This document shows, one piece after another, positions 48,754 to 58,485 of a stretch of DNA of 64,000 nt. The notes beneath the pieces were generated by a model that did no database searches, was not told where the DNA came from, and worked only from the letters and a program-made list of their open reading frames with translations. The stretch's first letter is position 1; every line of letters starts with the position of its first letter. The stretch covers positions 186,001 to 250,000 of the forward strand of contig CAWHTG010000003.1 in the NCBI GenBank assembly GCA_963832245.1, in the 5' to 3' direction. This DNA is from JABDBE01 sp963832245 (GTDB taxonomy: Bacteria > Acidobacteriota > Terriglobia > Terriglobales > Acidobacteriaceae). The translations under genes and the position numbers were made by a program.

Positions 48754-51700
48754 ATGTCTCAATTCGTCCATCTTCATCTCCATACTGACTATTCGATGCT
48801 CGACGGCGCCTGCGACGTAGACAAACTCTGCGAGCGCGCTAAACAGCTGGGCATGCCCGCGGTTGCCATGACCGATCACGGCAATATCTTTGGCGCCGTG
48901 CATTTTGTTAATGCGGCCAAGCAGGCCGGGATCAAGCCGATTGTCGGCTGCGAGCTCTACATCTGCAAGAAGGACGATCACAACATTTCACGCACTCCGC
49001 CCGACGGTGACACGTACAACCATCTTTTGGTGCTGGCGGAGAATGAAGAAGGCTATCGCAATTTGGTCAAGATTACTTCAGAGGCTTCGCTCCATGGCTT
49101 CTATTACAAGCCGCGGGTGAGCAAGGCGTTTCTGGCGCAACACGCCAAAGGATTAATCGGACTGTCCGGTTGCCTCAAGGGCGAAGTCGCCGAAAGGTTG
49201 ATGGAAGAGAAGTACGAAGCCGCCCGCGAGGCGGCCGTCTTTTATCGCGATGTCTTCGGCAAGGATAATTTCTTTTTGGAGATTCAGGATCAGGGTCTGG
49301 AGATGGAACACCGCATCCATTCCCATTTGTTCCGGCTGGAAAAAGAATTGGGCTTGCCTCTGGTGGCCACCAACGACAGCCACTACCTCTGCGAAGACGA
49401 TGCCCATGCCCAGGATGTGATGCTCTGCATTCAGACGGGAAAGTCCATCCAGGACACCAACCGGATGAAGTTCCATGGCACGGACTTCTACGTCAAAAGC
49501 CACGACGAAATGTTTCGGGTGTTCAAGGACGCACCCGATGTGCTTTCGCGCACCTTGGCCATTGCCGAGCGCTGCAGCACGCGATTGGAAAAGGTCAGCA
49601 ACCCCTTTCCTCATTTCGACGTGCCTGCGGATTACACGTTAGATAGTTACTTCGAACACGTCACGCGCGAGGGTTTCGCACGGCGTTTAGAAACGCTGCG
49701 AAGCTTGCAGGCGCAGGGTCGGGTGAAGCACAGCTTTGCGGAATACGAGCAGCGTCTGGCTCGGGAACTCGCCATCATCCAGCAAATGCAGTTCTCAGGA
49801 TACTTTCTGATTGTCTGGGACTTCATCCGTTACGCCAAAGAAAATAACATCCCAGTGGGGCCGGGCCGCGGCTCGGCGGCGGGATCGCTGGTGTCCTACT
49901 CGATGAACATCACCGATCTTGATCCGCTGCAGCACGAGTTGTTTTTCGAGCGCTTCCTAAATCCCGAACGCATTTCGATGCCTGACATCGACATCGATTT
50001 CTGCATGAACCGACGCGACGAGGTGATCGACTACGTTACCCGGAAATACGGGCGCGAGAACGTGGCCCAGATCATCACTTTCGGCACCATGGCAGCCAAG
50101 GCGGCGATCAAAGACGTCGGCCGCACCATGGACATTCCCTACGCGGACGTGGATCGCATCGCCAAGATGGTTCCGACCACGCTCAACATCAAGTTGGAGC
50201 AGGCGATCAAGGATTCTCCTGCGCTGCAGCAGGCTTACGAGAGCGAGCCGCAAGTGCGCCAGTTGCTCGATACCGCGCGCAAGCTGGAGGGCCTGGTGCG
50301 CAACGCGGGAGTCCACGCTGCCGGCGTAGTTATTTCGCCACGGCCGCTGACCGAACTGGTCCCGCTGTTCAAAACCAAGAACGACGAAATCGTTACCGCT
50401 TTCGACATGGTTGCCATCGAGAAAATGGGCCTGTTGAAGATGGACTTCCTCGGCCTGACGACGCTTACAATTCTTGATGACACTCTGAAGTTGATCCAGC
50501 AGACGCGCAACCTGAAGCTCACGCTGGATGAAATCCCGCTCGAAGACAATAAAACCTACGAAAGCGTTTTTCACAAAGGACTGACTTCCGGTATTTTCCA
50601 GTTTGAATCGCATGGCATGAGGGACGTGCTGCGACGCTACCAACCGAACTCGATCGACGATCTCACTGCTTTAAACGCACTCTACCGACCGGGGCCGATC
50701 CAGGGCGGCATGATCGATCACTTCATCGACCGCAAACACGGGCGTAAAAGCATCGAATACGAATTGCCCGAACTGAAGGAGATATTGGAAGGTACGTGGG
50801 GCGTGATCGTATACCAGGAACAGGTAATGCAGATCGCCCACCGGCTGGCTGGCTATTCGCTCGGTGAGGCTGACCTGCTGCGCCGCGCCATGGGCAAGAA
50901 GAAGCCCGAAGAGATGGCCAAGCAGCGCGAGCGTTTTGTCGAAGGCGCGGTACAGCGCGGCTACCCGCCCAAGAAGATTGAAAAGATTTTCGATCTGCTG
51001 GCCAAGTTCGCCGAGTACGGGTTCCCCAAGGCGCACTCAGCGGCTTATGCCTTGCTGGCCTATCACACCGCGTATTTGAAGACCCATTACTCGGTTGAGT
51101 TTATGGCCGCGTTGCTGACCTCAGTGACCGGAAACACCGACGATGTAGTCAAGTACATCAACGAATGCCGGGAAATGGGAATTGGCGTTGAACCGCCCGA
51201 TATCAACGTGAGCGACGCCAACTTCACCCCGCATGGCAGCGCGATCCGTTTTGGTTTAGCGGCCGTGAAGAACGTTGGCCATAATGCGATCGAGTCGATC
51301 GTCTCTGGTCGCAAGGAACTGGGGCGGTATCGCTCCATCTACGAATTCTGCGAGAAAGTAGATTTGCGGCTGCTCAATAAACGTGTTCTGGAGTCGCTGA
51401 TCAAGAGCGGCGCGATGGACTCGCTCGGCCGGCGCGGCCAGCTAATGGCCGTCCTCGACAAGGCCATGGATCGAGCGTTGAAAACCCAGCGTGACGCCGA
51501 ATCCGGCCAGCATGGCTTGTTCGGAGTGTTCCAGCAGGACGAAGCGCCCGTGAATAATGATAAATTGCCGGATATACCGGATTGGGATGAGCATACGCGC
51601 CTGGCCGCGGAGAAAGAAATTCTCGGTTTCTTTATTACTGGCCATCCGCTGGAGAAATACAAAGACAAGCTGGAAGACCTGCGCGCTTTGAGCACCGCCG

Positions 51701-52236
51701 ACATCGCTGGCATCAAGACTTCTACCGGCAAAGACGAAAACATTTGCACTGCCGGAATCATCACCAACCTGCGCGTGCTGAAGTCGAAAAAAGGCGATTT
51801 CTACGCCCAAGGCTCACTCGAAGATATGGAAGGCTCGGTCGAAATGATTGTCTTTCCCGACGCCTACAGGAAGCTGCAAGATAAGCTGAAGGTCGAAGTT
51901 CCGGTTCTCGTGCGCGCCGGCCTGCGGATTGAAGAAGGCGTAAATCCTAAGCTGCTGGCCAACGACATCATTCCTCTTGAAGAGGCTAAAGTCCCATTGC
52001 CGCGCTCACTGCGCATCCGCATCCCGTTGGAAACAGCGAATGAGTTGGTGGTCGACGAACTTCACACGCTTTGTGCGAAACGCAAAGGTGAGGCAAAAGT
52101 ATTGTTCGACGTCGAACGCCAGGGTGATTTCATGGTGGTGATGGAGGCGGAGGGCTATAATGTCCATCCAGACCGCAATTTTGTTGCCCGGGTCGAGGAG
52201 TTGTGCGGTCGCGGTGCAGTGAGGGTGATTGACTAG
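48754..52236 (+). CDS. dnaE: DNA polymerase III subunit alpha
   Basis: 1160 residues from ATG 48754; TTG 48730 in frame would add eight residues. The PHP domain begins FVHLHLHTDYSMLDGACDVD. The catalytic core contains GPGRGSAAGSLVSYSMN and MPDIDIDFCMNRRDEVIDYV, with the aspartates that bind metal. The helix-hairpin-helix and the beta-clamp-binding region, then an OB fold (NICTAGIITNLRVLKSKKGD), follow. DnaE is the replicative polymerase. Length equals E. coli DnaE. A family-D palindrome follows the stop. Confidence 0.96.
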   Translation: MSQFVHLHLHTDYSMLDGACDVDKLCERAKQLGMPAVAMTDHGNIFGAVHFVNAAKQAGIKPIVGCELYICKKDDHNISRTPPDGDTYNHLLVLAENEEGYRNLVKITSEASLHGFYYKPRVSKAFLAQHAKGLIGLSGCLKGEVAERLMEEKYEAAREAAVFYRDVFGKDNFFLEIQDQGLEMEHRIHSHLFRLEKELGLPLVATNDSHYLCEDDAHAQDVMLCIQTGKSIQDTNRMKFHGTDFYVKSHDEMFRVFKDAPDVLSRTLAIAERCSTRLEKVSNPFPHFDVPADYTLDSYFEHVTREGFARRLETLRSLQAQGRVKHSFAEYEQRLARELAIIQQMQFSGYFLIVWDFIRYAKENNIPVGPGRGSAAGSLVSYSMNITDLDPLQHELFFERFLNPERISMPDIDIDFCMNRRDEVIDYVTRKYGRENVAQIITFGTMAAKAAIKDVGRTMDIPYADVDRIAKMVPTTLNIKLEQAIKDSPALQQAYESEPQVRQLLDTARKLEGLVRNAGVHAAGVVISPRPLTELVPLFKTKNDEIVTAFDMVAIEKMGLLKMDFLGLTTLTILDDTLKLIQQTRNLKLTLDEIPLEDNKTYESVFHKGLTSGIFQFESHGMRDVLRRYQPNSIDDLTALNALYRPGPIQGGMIDHFIDRKHGRKSIEYELPELKEILEGTWGVIVYQEQVMQIAHRLAGYSLGEADLLRRAMGKKKPEEMAKQRERFVEGAVQRGYPPKKIEKIFDLLAKFAEYGFPKAHSAAYALLAYHTAYLKTHYSVEFMAALLTSVTGNTDDVVKYINECREMGIGVEPPDINVSDANFTPHGSAIRFGLAAVKNVGHNAIESIVSGRKELGRYRSIYEFCEKVDLRLLNKRVLESLIKSGAMDSLGRRGQLMAVLDKAMDRALKTQRDAESGQHGLFGVFQQDEAPVNNDKLPDIPDWDEHTRLAAEKEILGFFITGHPLEKYKDKLEDLRALSTADIAGIKTSTGKDENICTAGIITNLRVLKSKKGDFYAQGSLEDMEGSVEMIVFPDAYRKLQDKLKVEVPVLVRAGLRIEEGVNPKLLANDIIPLEEAKVPLPRSLRIRIPLETANELVVDELHTLCAKRKGEAKVLFDVERQGDFMVVMEAEGYNVHPDRNFVARVEELCGRGAVRVID

Positions 52237-52240
52237 GTCT

Positions 52241-52270
52241 GTGGAGACGTAGCTAGCTATGTCTCTACAC
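52241..52270. repeat. Repeat family D palindrome between dnaE and accA
   Basis: GTGGAGACGTAGCTAGCTAT followed by GTCTCTACAC; the arms pair with one mismatch. Confidence 0.75.
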
Positions 52271-52438
52271 GTGGACTGAGACATGCGGCGGATGAGAGCT
52301 TCCATTCAGAGGAGTGCGAATTTGCAATCGGCGACAGCTCCGGCAGTGACAAACGCAATGCTGGTGGTAACCGGCACGGAGTTTCTCCTTTCGATGGTAG
52401 AAAGGCGTTGGGCCGCCAGGAATGGTGATGGCAGCAAG

Positions 52439-53395
52439 ATGGAGTCTCAACTAAGGGCGCAGCAAGAGCTAGGAAAAATCGAGCGGCAACTGGAGCGATT
52501 ACAATCGCTGCCCGGGCAGGATGATGACGTCCGCAGTCAGATCCGGCAGCTTCACGATCGCATTCACGATTTGCGTGCTCAGGTATCGGCCCATTTCACT
52601 GCGTGGCAAAAGGCGGAGCTGGCCAGGAATCCGCAACGTCCGCTCACGCTTGAGTACGTGGAGCGGATCTTCACAAATTGGAGCGAGATTCACGGGGACC
52701 GTGGTTTCGCCGACGACCATGCCATGGTTTGTGGCATGGCCCGCTTTCATGGCGAAGAGGTCGTCGTAATCGGCCACCAGAAGGCCCGCGATACCAAGCA
52801 GAATGTTTACCGCAACTGGGGCATGACGAATCCCGAAGGCTATCGCAAGGCGTTGCGGGTAATGAAGGTTGCGGAAAAGTTTAGACGTCCCATCTTCACG
52901 TTCGTGGACACTGTGGGCGCGTATCCGGGTCTGAGCGCGGAGGAGCGTGGCCAGGCCGAAGCCATCGCCAGAAATTTACGGGAGATGGCGCGACTGCAGG
53001 TTCCGATTATTACGACCATCACCGGCGAAGGTGGCAGCGGTGGAGCGCTGGCGATCGCGGTTGCGGACCGCGTGCTGATGATGGAGAACGCCATTTATTC
53101 AGTAATCTCTCCCGAGTCCTGTGCTGCGATTATGTGGCGCGACGCCACTAAGAAAGAACTGGCTGCGCAGGCGCTGCGCATCACGGCGGCAGATTTGGCC
53201 GAATTCGGTTGCATTGACGCCATCGTTCCTGAACCCGAGGGAGGAGCACACACCGATCACGGGGCAGCGGCGGCTCTGCTCGATGCCGCGCTGCAAAAGC
53301 ATCTCGGCGAACTCACAAAAATGCCTGCCCAGGAATTAGTCGCATCACGATATAAAAAATTCCGCAACATGGCCCAGTTTCTGCGGTCCGAGTAG
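52439..53395 (+). CDS. accA: Acetyl-CoA carboxylase carboxyltransferase subunit alpha
   Basis: 318 residues from ATG 52439, matching AccA length; the frame continues to 52283 with 52 atypical residues, so an upstream start is possible but not favoured. Signatures: NWSEIHGDRGFADDHAMVCG, FVDTVGAYPGLSAEERGQAE and GEGGSGGALAIAVADRVLMM (the oxyanion region). AccA transfers carboxyl from biotin to acetyl-CoA together with AccD, which is not in the window. It lies between dnaE and korA; dnaE-accA adjacency is common in bacteria. Confidence 0.94.
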   Translation: MESQLRAQQELGKIERQLERLQSLPGQDDDVRSQIRQLHDRIHDLRAQVSAHFTAWQKAELARNPQRPLTLEYVERIFTNWSEIHGDRGFADDHAMVCGMARFHGEEVVVIGHQKARDTKQNVYRNWGMTNPEGYRKALRVMKVAEKFRRPIFTFVDTVGAYPGLSAEERGQAEAIARNLREMARLQVPIITTITGEGGSGGALAIAVADRVLMMENAIYSVISPESCAAIMWRDATKKELAAQALRITAADLAEFGCIDAIVPEPEGGAHTDHGAAAALLDAALQKHLGELTKMPAQELVASRYKKFRNMAQFLRSE

Positions 53396-53553
53396 AGGTG
53401 GCAGGTTCCTGGGCTGGTACTTTGGTGTCTGAATTCCGCCGGCCGCGCCTGTTCGCGACTTCTCTCGTGCCGTATAATCAAAGGTACGCCGCATTTATTC
53501 CAAGAACACCCCGAGCGGGCAAAGACTCGCTCACGCAAAGGAAGGATTAAGGA

Positions 53554-55395
53554 ATGGCTACCACCGATGTAGCGCTCCGCGAGGCCCTAGGCCAACGGGA
53601 GCCGAAGCGTGTCGTCAACAACATGAGCATTCAGGTTGCGACCGTGAACGGGTCGGGTTCACAGAGTTCGAACACCGTCCTTCTCCGCAGTATTTTCCAG
53701 ATGGGCGTCCCGGTTTCCGGCAAAAACCTATTTCCCTCGAACATCGCCGGCCTTCCGACCTGGTATACCATCCGCGCCAACAAAGACGGATACATTGCGC
53801 GCAAGAAGGAAATCGACTTCGTCATCGCCATGAATGCGGAGACGGCGCAGGAAGACGTCATGTCGCTGGCTCCGGGCGCGGCGGTGCTCTATGACGAACC
53901 GCTGAACCTGAACAAGCTGCGCAGTGATTTGATTTTTTATCCGGTGCCCTACGACAAGCTGGTCGCCCCCGTCTGCCCGGAAGCCAAGTTGCGCAAGCTT
54001 GTCAAGAACATGATTTACGTAGGCGTGGCGGCGCAGTTGCTCGGCGTCGACATGGCTGAAGTAGAGAAGGCCTTGCGCAAGCAGTTTGCCACGAAGGTGA
54101 AAGCGGCCAATTTGAATCTAGCTGCGGTCAAGGCCGGGTTTGAGTACGCGGCGGCCAACCTGACCAAGCAAGATCCTTACTTCATTCAGCGCATGGACAA
54201 GAACCAAGGGATGATCATTATCGACGGAAACTCGGCGGCCGCGCTGGGCTGCATGTTTGCCGGGGTCACGGTGGTGACCTGGTACCCGATTACGCCGTCG
54301 TCATCGCTGGTTGAGACGCTGATCGACTACATGAAAGAGTATCGCATCGGTCCTGACGGAAAGGCGACGTTTGCAATCGTGCAGGCCGAAGACGAACTCG
54401 CGGCTATCGGCATGGTCCTGGGCGCGGGCTGGGCCGGTGCGCGTTCCATGACCGCCACCGCCGGGCCGGGCATCTCGCTGATGGCCGAGTTTGCCGGCCT
54501 TTCCTACTACGCTGAAGTGCCTGGCGTAGTCTGGGATATCCAGCGCGTCGGCCCCTCGACTGGTTTGCCCACACGCACTTCGCAGGGCGACATTCTTTCG
54601 ACTGCCTTCCTTTCGCATGGCGATACGAAAAACATCCTGCTGATGCCGTGTTCGGTTGCCGAATGTTTCACCATGGCGCAGGACGCTTTCAATCTGGCCG
54701 AGCAGTTTCAGACTTTGGTGTTCGTAATGTCGGACTTGGATCTGGGAATGAACAACTGGATGTCTGACCCCTTCGAATATCCGAAATCGCCGATCGATCG
54801 TGGCAAGGTGCTGAGCAAAGAGGATCTCGACCGGCTTGGAGGTTTCGAACGCTACAAGGACGTGGACGGCGACGGCATTGGCTATCGCACGCTGCCGGGC
54901 ACTGAGCATCCGGCGGCCGCTTACTTCACGCGCGGCACTGGGCACAATGAGAAATCGGGTTATAGCGAGCGTCCCGACGACTTCGAAAAAAACATGGAAC
55001 GGATCAACAAGAAGTTCGATACAGCCCGATCGTTCGTTCCTCGCCCCGAGATTATCAACGGCAAATCCAAATCGAAGGTTGGCATTATCGCTTACGGCAC
55101 ATCGCACTGGGCCATCATCGAATCACGCGATCAGTTGCGCGACGAATACAACATCGAAACCGACTATTTGCGCTTGAAAGCTTATCCGTTCTCGCGCGAA
55201 GTGCACGAATTCATCGAACAGCACGACCGGGTCTACGTGGTCGAACAAAACCGCGATGCCCAGATGCTGAGCTTGATCAAGCTCGACATCAAGCCGGATC
55301 TGGTCACTCGCCTGCGCAGCATTGCGCATATTCACGGGCTGCCGCTGGATGCGCGCTCGGTAACCGACGAACTCACCAGCATGGAAGGCAAATAA
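53554..55395 (+). CDS. korA: 2-oxoacid:ferredoxin oxidoreductase, alpha (gamma-alpha fused) subunit
   Basis: 613 residues. An N-terminal gamma-type domain (about 25-190; GVPVSGKNLFPSNIAGLPTW) is fused to the alpha PYR-type domain with TWYPITPSSSLVETLIDYMK and QAEDELAAIGMVLGAGWAGA. The C-terminal domain III ends VYVVEQNRDAQMLSLIKLDI. This layout is that of KorA-type enzymes, which oxidatively decarboxylate 2-oxoglutarate or a related oxoacid with ferredoxin as acceptor. Substrate by sequence alone is uncertain. GAAGGA precedes the ATG; korB starts one base after its stop. Confidence 0.92.
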   Translation: MATTDVALREALGQREPKRVVNNMSIQVATVNGSGSQSSNTVLLRSIFQMGVPVSGKNLFPSNIAGLPTWYTIRANKDGYIARKKEIDFVIAMNAETAQEDVMSLAPGAAVLYDEPLNLNKLRSDLIFYPVPYDKLVAPVCPEAKLRKLVKNMIYVGVAAQLLGVDMAEVEKALRKQFATKVKAANLNLAAVKAGFEYAAANLTKQDPYFIQRMDKNQGMIIIDGNSAAALGCMFAGVTVVTWYPITPSSSLVETLIDYMKEYRIGPDGKATFAIVQAEDELAAIGMVLGAGWAGARSMTATAGPGISLMAEFAGLSYYAEVPGVVWDIQRVGPSTGLPTRTSQGDILSTAFLSHGDTKNILLMPCSVAECFTMAQDAFNLAEQFQTLVFVMSDLDLGMNNWMSDPFEYPKSPIDRGKVLSKEDLDRLGGFERYKDVDGDGIGYRTLPGTEHPAAAYFTRGTGHNEKSGYSERPDDFEKNMERINKKFDTARSFVPRPEIINGKSKSKVGIIAYGTSHWAIIESRDQLRDEYNIETDYLRLKAYPFSREVHEFIEQHDRVYVVEQNRDAQMLSLIKLDIKPDLVTRLRSIAHIHGLPLDARSVTDELTSMEGK

Positions 55396-55396
55396 C

Positions 55397-56446
55397 ATGG
55401 CAACCACGACCAGCACCCCAACTCCCGCACCCAAAATCAATCGCATCGGCTTGACCGTTCTCGACTACCGCGGCGGCAAAACCACGCTATGCGCCGGCTG
55501 CGGGCACAATGCGATTTCCGAGCGCATCATCGACGCCATGTATGAAATGGGCGTTCAGCCCGAACGCGTCATCAAGCCCAGCGGCATCGGTTGCTCCTCC
55601 AAGAGCCCGGCGTATTTCATGAGCCGCTCGCACAGTTTTAATGCCGTACATGGCCGCATGCCTTCGGTTGCAACCGGCGCCATGTTGGCCAATCACAAAC
55701 TGATTGCGCTCGGCGTCAGCGGCGACGGCGATACTGCCTCCATCGGTATCGGGCAATTCGTCCACCTGATGCGGCGCAACCTGCCGATCATTTACATCAT
55801 CGAGGACAATGGCGTCTATGGTCTGACCAAAGGCCAGTTCTCCGCCACGGCGGACCTCGGGTCGAAATTGAAGACTGGCGTGGTCAACGATCTTCCTCCC
55901 ATCGACACCTGTGCCATGGCCATCACCCTGGGCGCAACGTTTGTCGGTCGTTCCTTCTCGGGCGATAAGCGCCAATTGCATAGCATGCTGAAGGCTGCAA
56001 TCGCCCACAAGGGCACCGTGATGCTCGACGTGGTTTCACCCTGCGTGACCTTCAACGATCACGAGGGCTCAACGAAATCGTACAAGTACATGAAAGACCA
56101 CGAAGAGCCGCTGCAGGACATCAGCTTCGTTCCCGCATTCGAGGAAATTAACGTGGACTACGATCCTGGTACGACTGCTGAAGTGACCATGCATGACGGT
56201 TCCCGGCTGCGCCTCACCAAACTTGAAGAAGATTACGATGCCACCAATCGGATCAAAGCCATCAGCCGCCTGCACGAGGCCCACGAAAAAGGCGAAGTGC
56301 TGACGGGGCTTTTCTATGTGAACCCCGAGGCGCCAAGCTTCATCGACATGCTCAACGTGACCGAAGAGCCGCTGGCCACGCTGCCAGAGTCAGTGACGCG
56401 CCCGGGAAGGGAAGTGCTGGAGCAGGTAATGGAAGAATTGCGATAG
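55397..56446 (+). CDS. korB: 2-oxoacid:ferredoxin oxidoreductase, beta (TPP) subunit
   Basis: 349 residues. TPP-binding motif SGDGDTASIGIGQFVHLMRR, followed by NLPIIYIIEDNGVYGLTKGQ. The N-terminal LCAGCGHNAISERIIDAM and GIGCSSKSP contain cysteines that in this family bind a [4Fe-4S] cluster. It completes the enzyme with korA directly upstream. The start ATG (55397) is one base from the korA stop, suggesting coupled translation. Confidence 0.93.
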   Translation: MATTTSTPTPAPKINRIGLTVLDYRGGKTTLCAGCGHNAISERIIDAMYEMGVQPERVIKPSGIGCSSKSPAYFMSRSHSFNAVHGRMPSVATGAMLANHKLIALGVSGDGDTASIGIGQFVHLMRRNLPIIYIIEDNGVYGLTKGQFSATADLGSKLKTGVVNDLPPIDTCAMAITLGATFVGRSFSGDKRQLHSMLKAAIAHKGTVMLDVVSPCVTFNDHEGSTKSYKYMKDHEEPLQDISFVPAFEEINVDYDPGTTAEVTMHDGSRLRLTKLEEDYDATNRIKAISRLHEAHEKGEVLTGLFYVNPEAPSFIDMLNVTEEPLATLPESVTRPGREVLEQVMEELR

Positions 56447-56460
56447 AGAGCCGTTCCTTC

Positions 56461-56509
56461 GTGACCTTTGTGGTTGATGCCTTTAAAAAGCCTTAACCAC
56501 AAAGGTCAC
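56461..56509. terminator. Long perfect hairpin between convergent korB and permease genes
   Basis: GTGACCTTTGTGGTT (56461-56475) and AACCACAAAGGTCAC (56495-56509) form a 15-bp perfect stem with a 19-nt loop. It is followed by another AAGGT copy. Likely a bidirectional terminator; repeat family H. Confidence 0.65.
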
Positions 56510-56597
56510 AAAGGTACACAAAGGAAACCAAGCGTCCAAACACTGCGCTTCCGGCCCGCGCTTGGCGCTTCATAATTGGCTACAATAGGAATACAAG

Positions 56598-57680
56598 TCA
56601 CGCCTTAGGGCTGATCTCTGTTCCGAACGAGTACTCGTTGAGCGGCCCAAAACGTTTCTTCTCGGCGTACAAGCGCCAGCGCCGCCACACGATCCGCAGA
56701 CTCGCCATCACCGGAATGGAAAGATACACGCCCAGCACGCCAGCAATTTCGGCGCCTGCCAGTACGCCAAAGATCGCCGCCAGCGGGTGGAGTTCCATAC
56801 TTTTCCCCATGATGCGGGGCGAAACTACGTAGTCTTGAATTAAACGCCACCCGATTAGGAAAGCGAGCAGCATCACCCAATGCGGATAACTCATGAGCAG
56901 CGCGACCGCGATAATCACGACCCCGGCCACCAATGGCCCAACAACCGGAATGAACTCCATCATGCCGCCCGCTGTTCCCAGTACCAGCGCGTAGGGCACT
57001 CGCGTTGCGGACATAAAGGAAATGTAAATCAGCATGGATAAGGCGGCGAGTTCGAGTTGCGCGCGAATAAACTGTGCCAGCATCTGGTTCAAGTCAGTGA
57101 GGACATCTTGCAGGAACTCGCGCTGCGGCCGGCTCTGCACGAGCGACAGTCCGACTTGGCTGAACGCCTGTCCATCCTTCAGAAAAAATATCGCCAGAAT
57201 AGGTACGACGATCAGAAGCCAGGCTTGTTTTGCCACTTCCGCGACGCGTATTCCCACCGCTTGCGCGACACCGGCGAGACGCGGGTCCGACATGATCTTC
57301 TGCAACAGTTGGGTGGTTTCTCCGCTCCATCCGCGCTGTTGTCCAATTTGGTGCGCCAGATCGCCGGTGTTGAACCGCTCGGTAAGAGAGGGCCAGGACT
57401 CGCCCAACCGGCGCGCCTCGCGCGCAGTTCGTGGTCCGACAAAGAAGAAAAGCGTACTCAGCAGGATGACAAACACCAGATAAATGACGGCGATTGCAGG
57501 TCCCCGGCCGCGGGTCCACTTCTGCAAGCTGGATACGGCCGGATCTATCAGGTACGCAAAGAAAATCGCGAGCAGAAAAGCAATCAGGGTGCGGCGGGCG
57601 ATATACAAAAATGCGAGCCCCAGCGCAAATAACAGCGTTGTCACCAGCACCCGAACCGTGCGTGAGTCAATCAGGGCCAA
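56598..57680 (-). CDS. AI-2E family (PerM/UPF0118) permease
   Basis: 360 residues with about seven to eight transmembrane helices: VLVTTLLFALGLAFLYIARR, LLAIFFAYLIDPAVSSLQKW and later LLIVVPILAIFFLKDGQAF. The family core GTAGGMMEFIPVVGPLVAGV and SPRIMGKSMELHPLAAIFGV is present. Members include the E. coli AI-2 exporter TqsA and sodium/proton antiporters, so the transported solute is not fixed by family. First of two or three close genes on the minus strand below aroK. Confidence 0.88.
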   Translation of the reverse strand: MALIDSRTVRVLVTTLLFALGLAFLYIARRTLIAFLLAIFFAYLIDPAVSSLQKWTRGRGPAIAVIYLVFVILLSTLFFFVGPRTAREARRLGESWPSLTERFNTGDLAHQIGQQRGWSGETTQLLQKIMSDPRLAGVAQAVGIRVAEVAKQAWLLIVVPILAIFFLKDGQAFSQVGLSLVQSRPQREFLQDVLTDLNQMLAQFIRAQLELAALSMLIYISFMSATRVPYALVLGTAGGMMEFIPVVGPLVAGVVIIAVALLMSYPHWVMLLAFLIGWRLIQDYVVSPRIMGKSMELHPLAAIFGVLAGAEIAGVLGVYLSIPVMASLRIVWRRWRLYAEKKRFGPLNEYSFGTEISPKA

Positions 57681-57687
57681 AGCTGAC

Positions 57688-58485
57688 CTAGTCTCGCACC
57701 ACTTCCGTGTTGTCGCCCGAAATCAGAATCCGTTGCAGCTTATATTGGTCGTCGAGCCAAAGCGCCCAACTACTCGACTCACTCTTCAAGTTCAAGCGGT
57801 TCAGTTCGCGTTCCGCGCCCCGGATGGTAACTTTTTCCCGCCCCGCAAATTCCATTGTCACCGACATCGATGAGCGCGCGTGCGGATTCAACGCGCCGAA
57901 TTGTACCGGTTGTTTCAATGGGCACTGCAGCGCGCCCTTGTCCTGCTTGCAACTGGTGGCCAGGAATTTCCACGCGAGAACTTCTCGCTGCACGAAAAAG
58001 TAGTCGTCCAGAAGGCTGCTGGATGAGGGCAGCAGAAATGGTTGCTCTTGCTCCTTATCCTGCGGGCTGTTTCGGAAGCGCTCTATCAGGAAATCCTGGT
58101 TGGGCAAAACGACTGCCTGCGATTGTCCCGGGGTGACTTCCTTCCATTCATACTTTCGCAGTTCGCTGTTAGCGGCCATTTGCCAGTCTGACGTTTGATC
58201 GGCTTTATCCGTGCCCGCCTCGCTCTTGAACTCTGAAACAATTGAGCTGCCCACGCTGCTTTGGTGGATGGAGAAGGTTTCAGTGGCCACCCGGCGCCCG
58301 TTCATAAAGACGCCAAACGATCCCGAATCGACCATTTGAGCCGCCGGAGCTTTGTCATCCTTGCTCGCGGCCAGAGCGGTTGACACTGCGAGGAGGCTTA
58401 GAACACCCAGCGCTAAAATAGTTCCGGCCAGCAAGTTGGCATACTTCGACTGTGTCTGCTTGCTCACTCCAACCCCAGACTGCAT
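57688..58485 (-). CDS. Hypothetical secreted protein
   Basis: Unrecognised, up to 265 residues. A signal-peptide-like stretch (LLAGTILALGVLSLLAVSTA) lies about 20 residues from the start; cleavage near ALA. The mature part starts MVDSGSFGVFMNGRRVATET and contains SEFKSEAG, QSQAVVLPNQDFLIERFRN and, near the end, WALWLDDQYKLQRILISGDN, a beta-barrel-like pattern reminiscent of DUF6134/DUF3108-type proteins. It overlaps the 3' end of aroK by 22 bases and ends seven bases before the permease. Confidence 0.78.
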   Translation of the reverse strand: MQSGVGVSKQTQSKYANLLAGTILALGVLSLLAVSTALAASKDDKAPAAQMVDSGSFGVFMNGRRVATETFSIHQSSVGSSIVSEFKSEAGTDKADQTSDWQMAANSELRKYEWKEVTPGQSQAVVLPNQDFLIERFRNSPQDKEQEQPFLLPSSSSLLDDYFFVQREVLAWKFLATSCKQDKGALQCPLKQPVQFGALNPHARSSMSVTMEFAGREKVTIRGAERELNRLNLKSESSSWALWLDDQYKLQRILISGDNTEVVRD

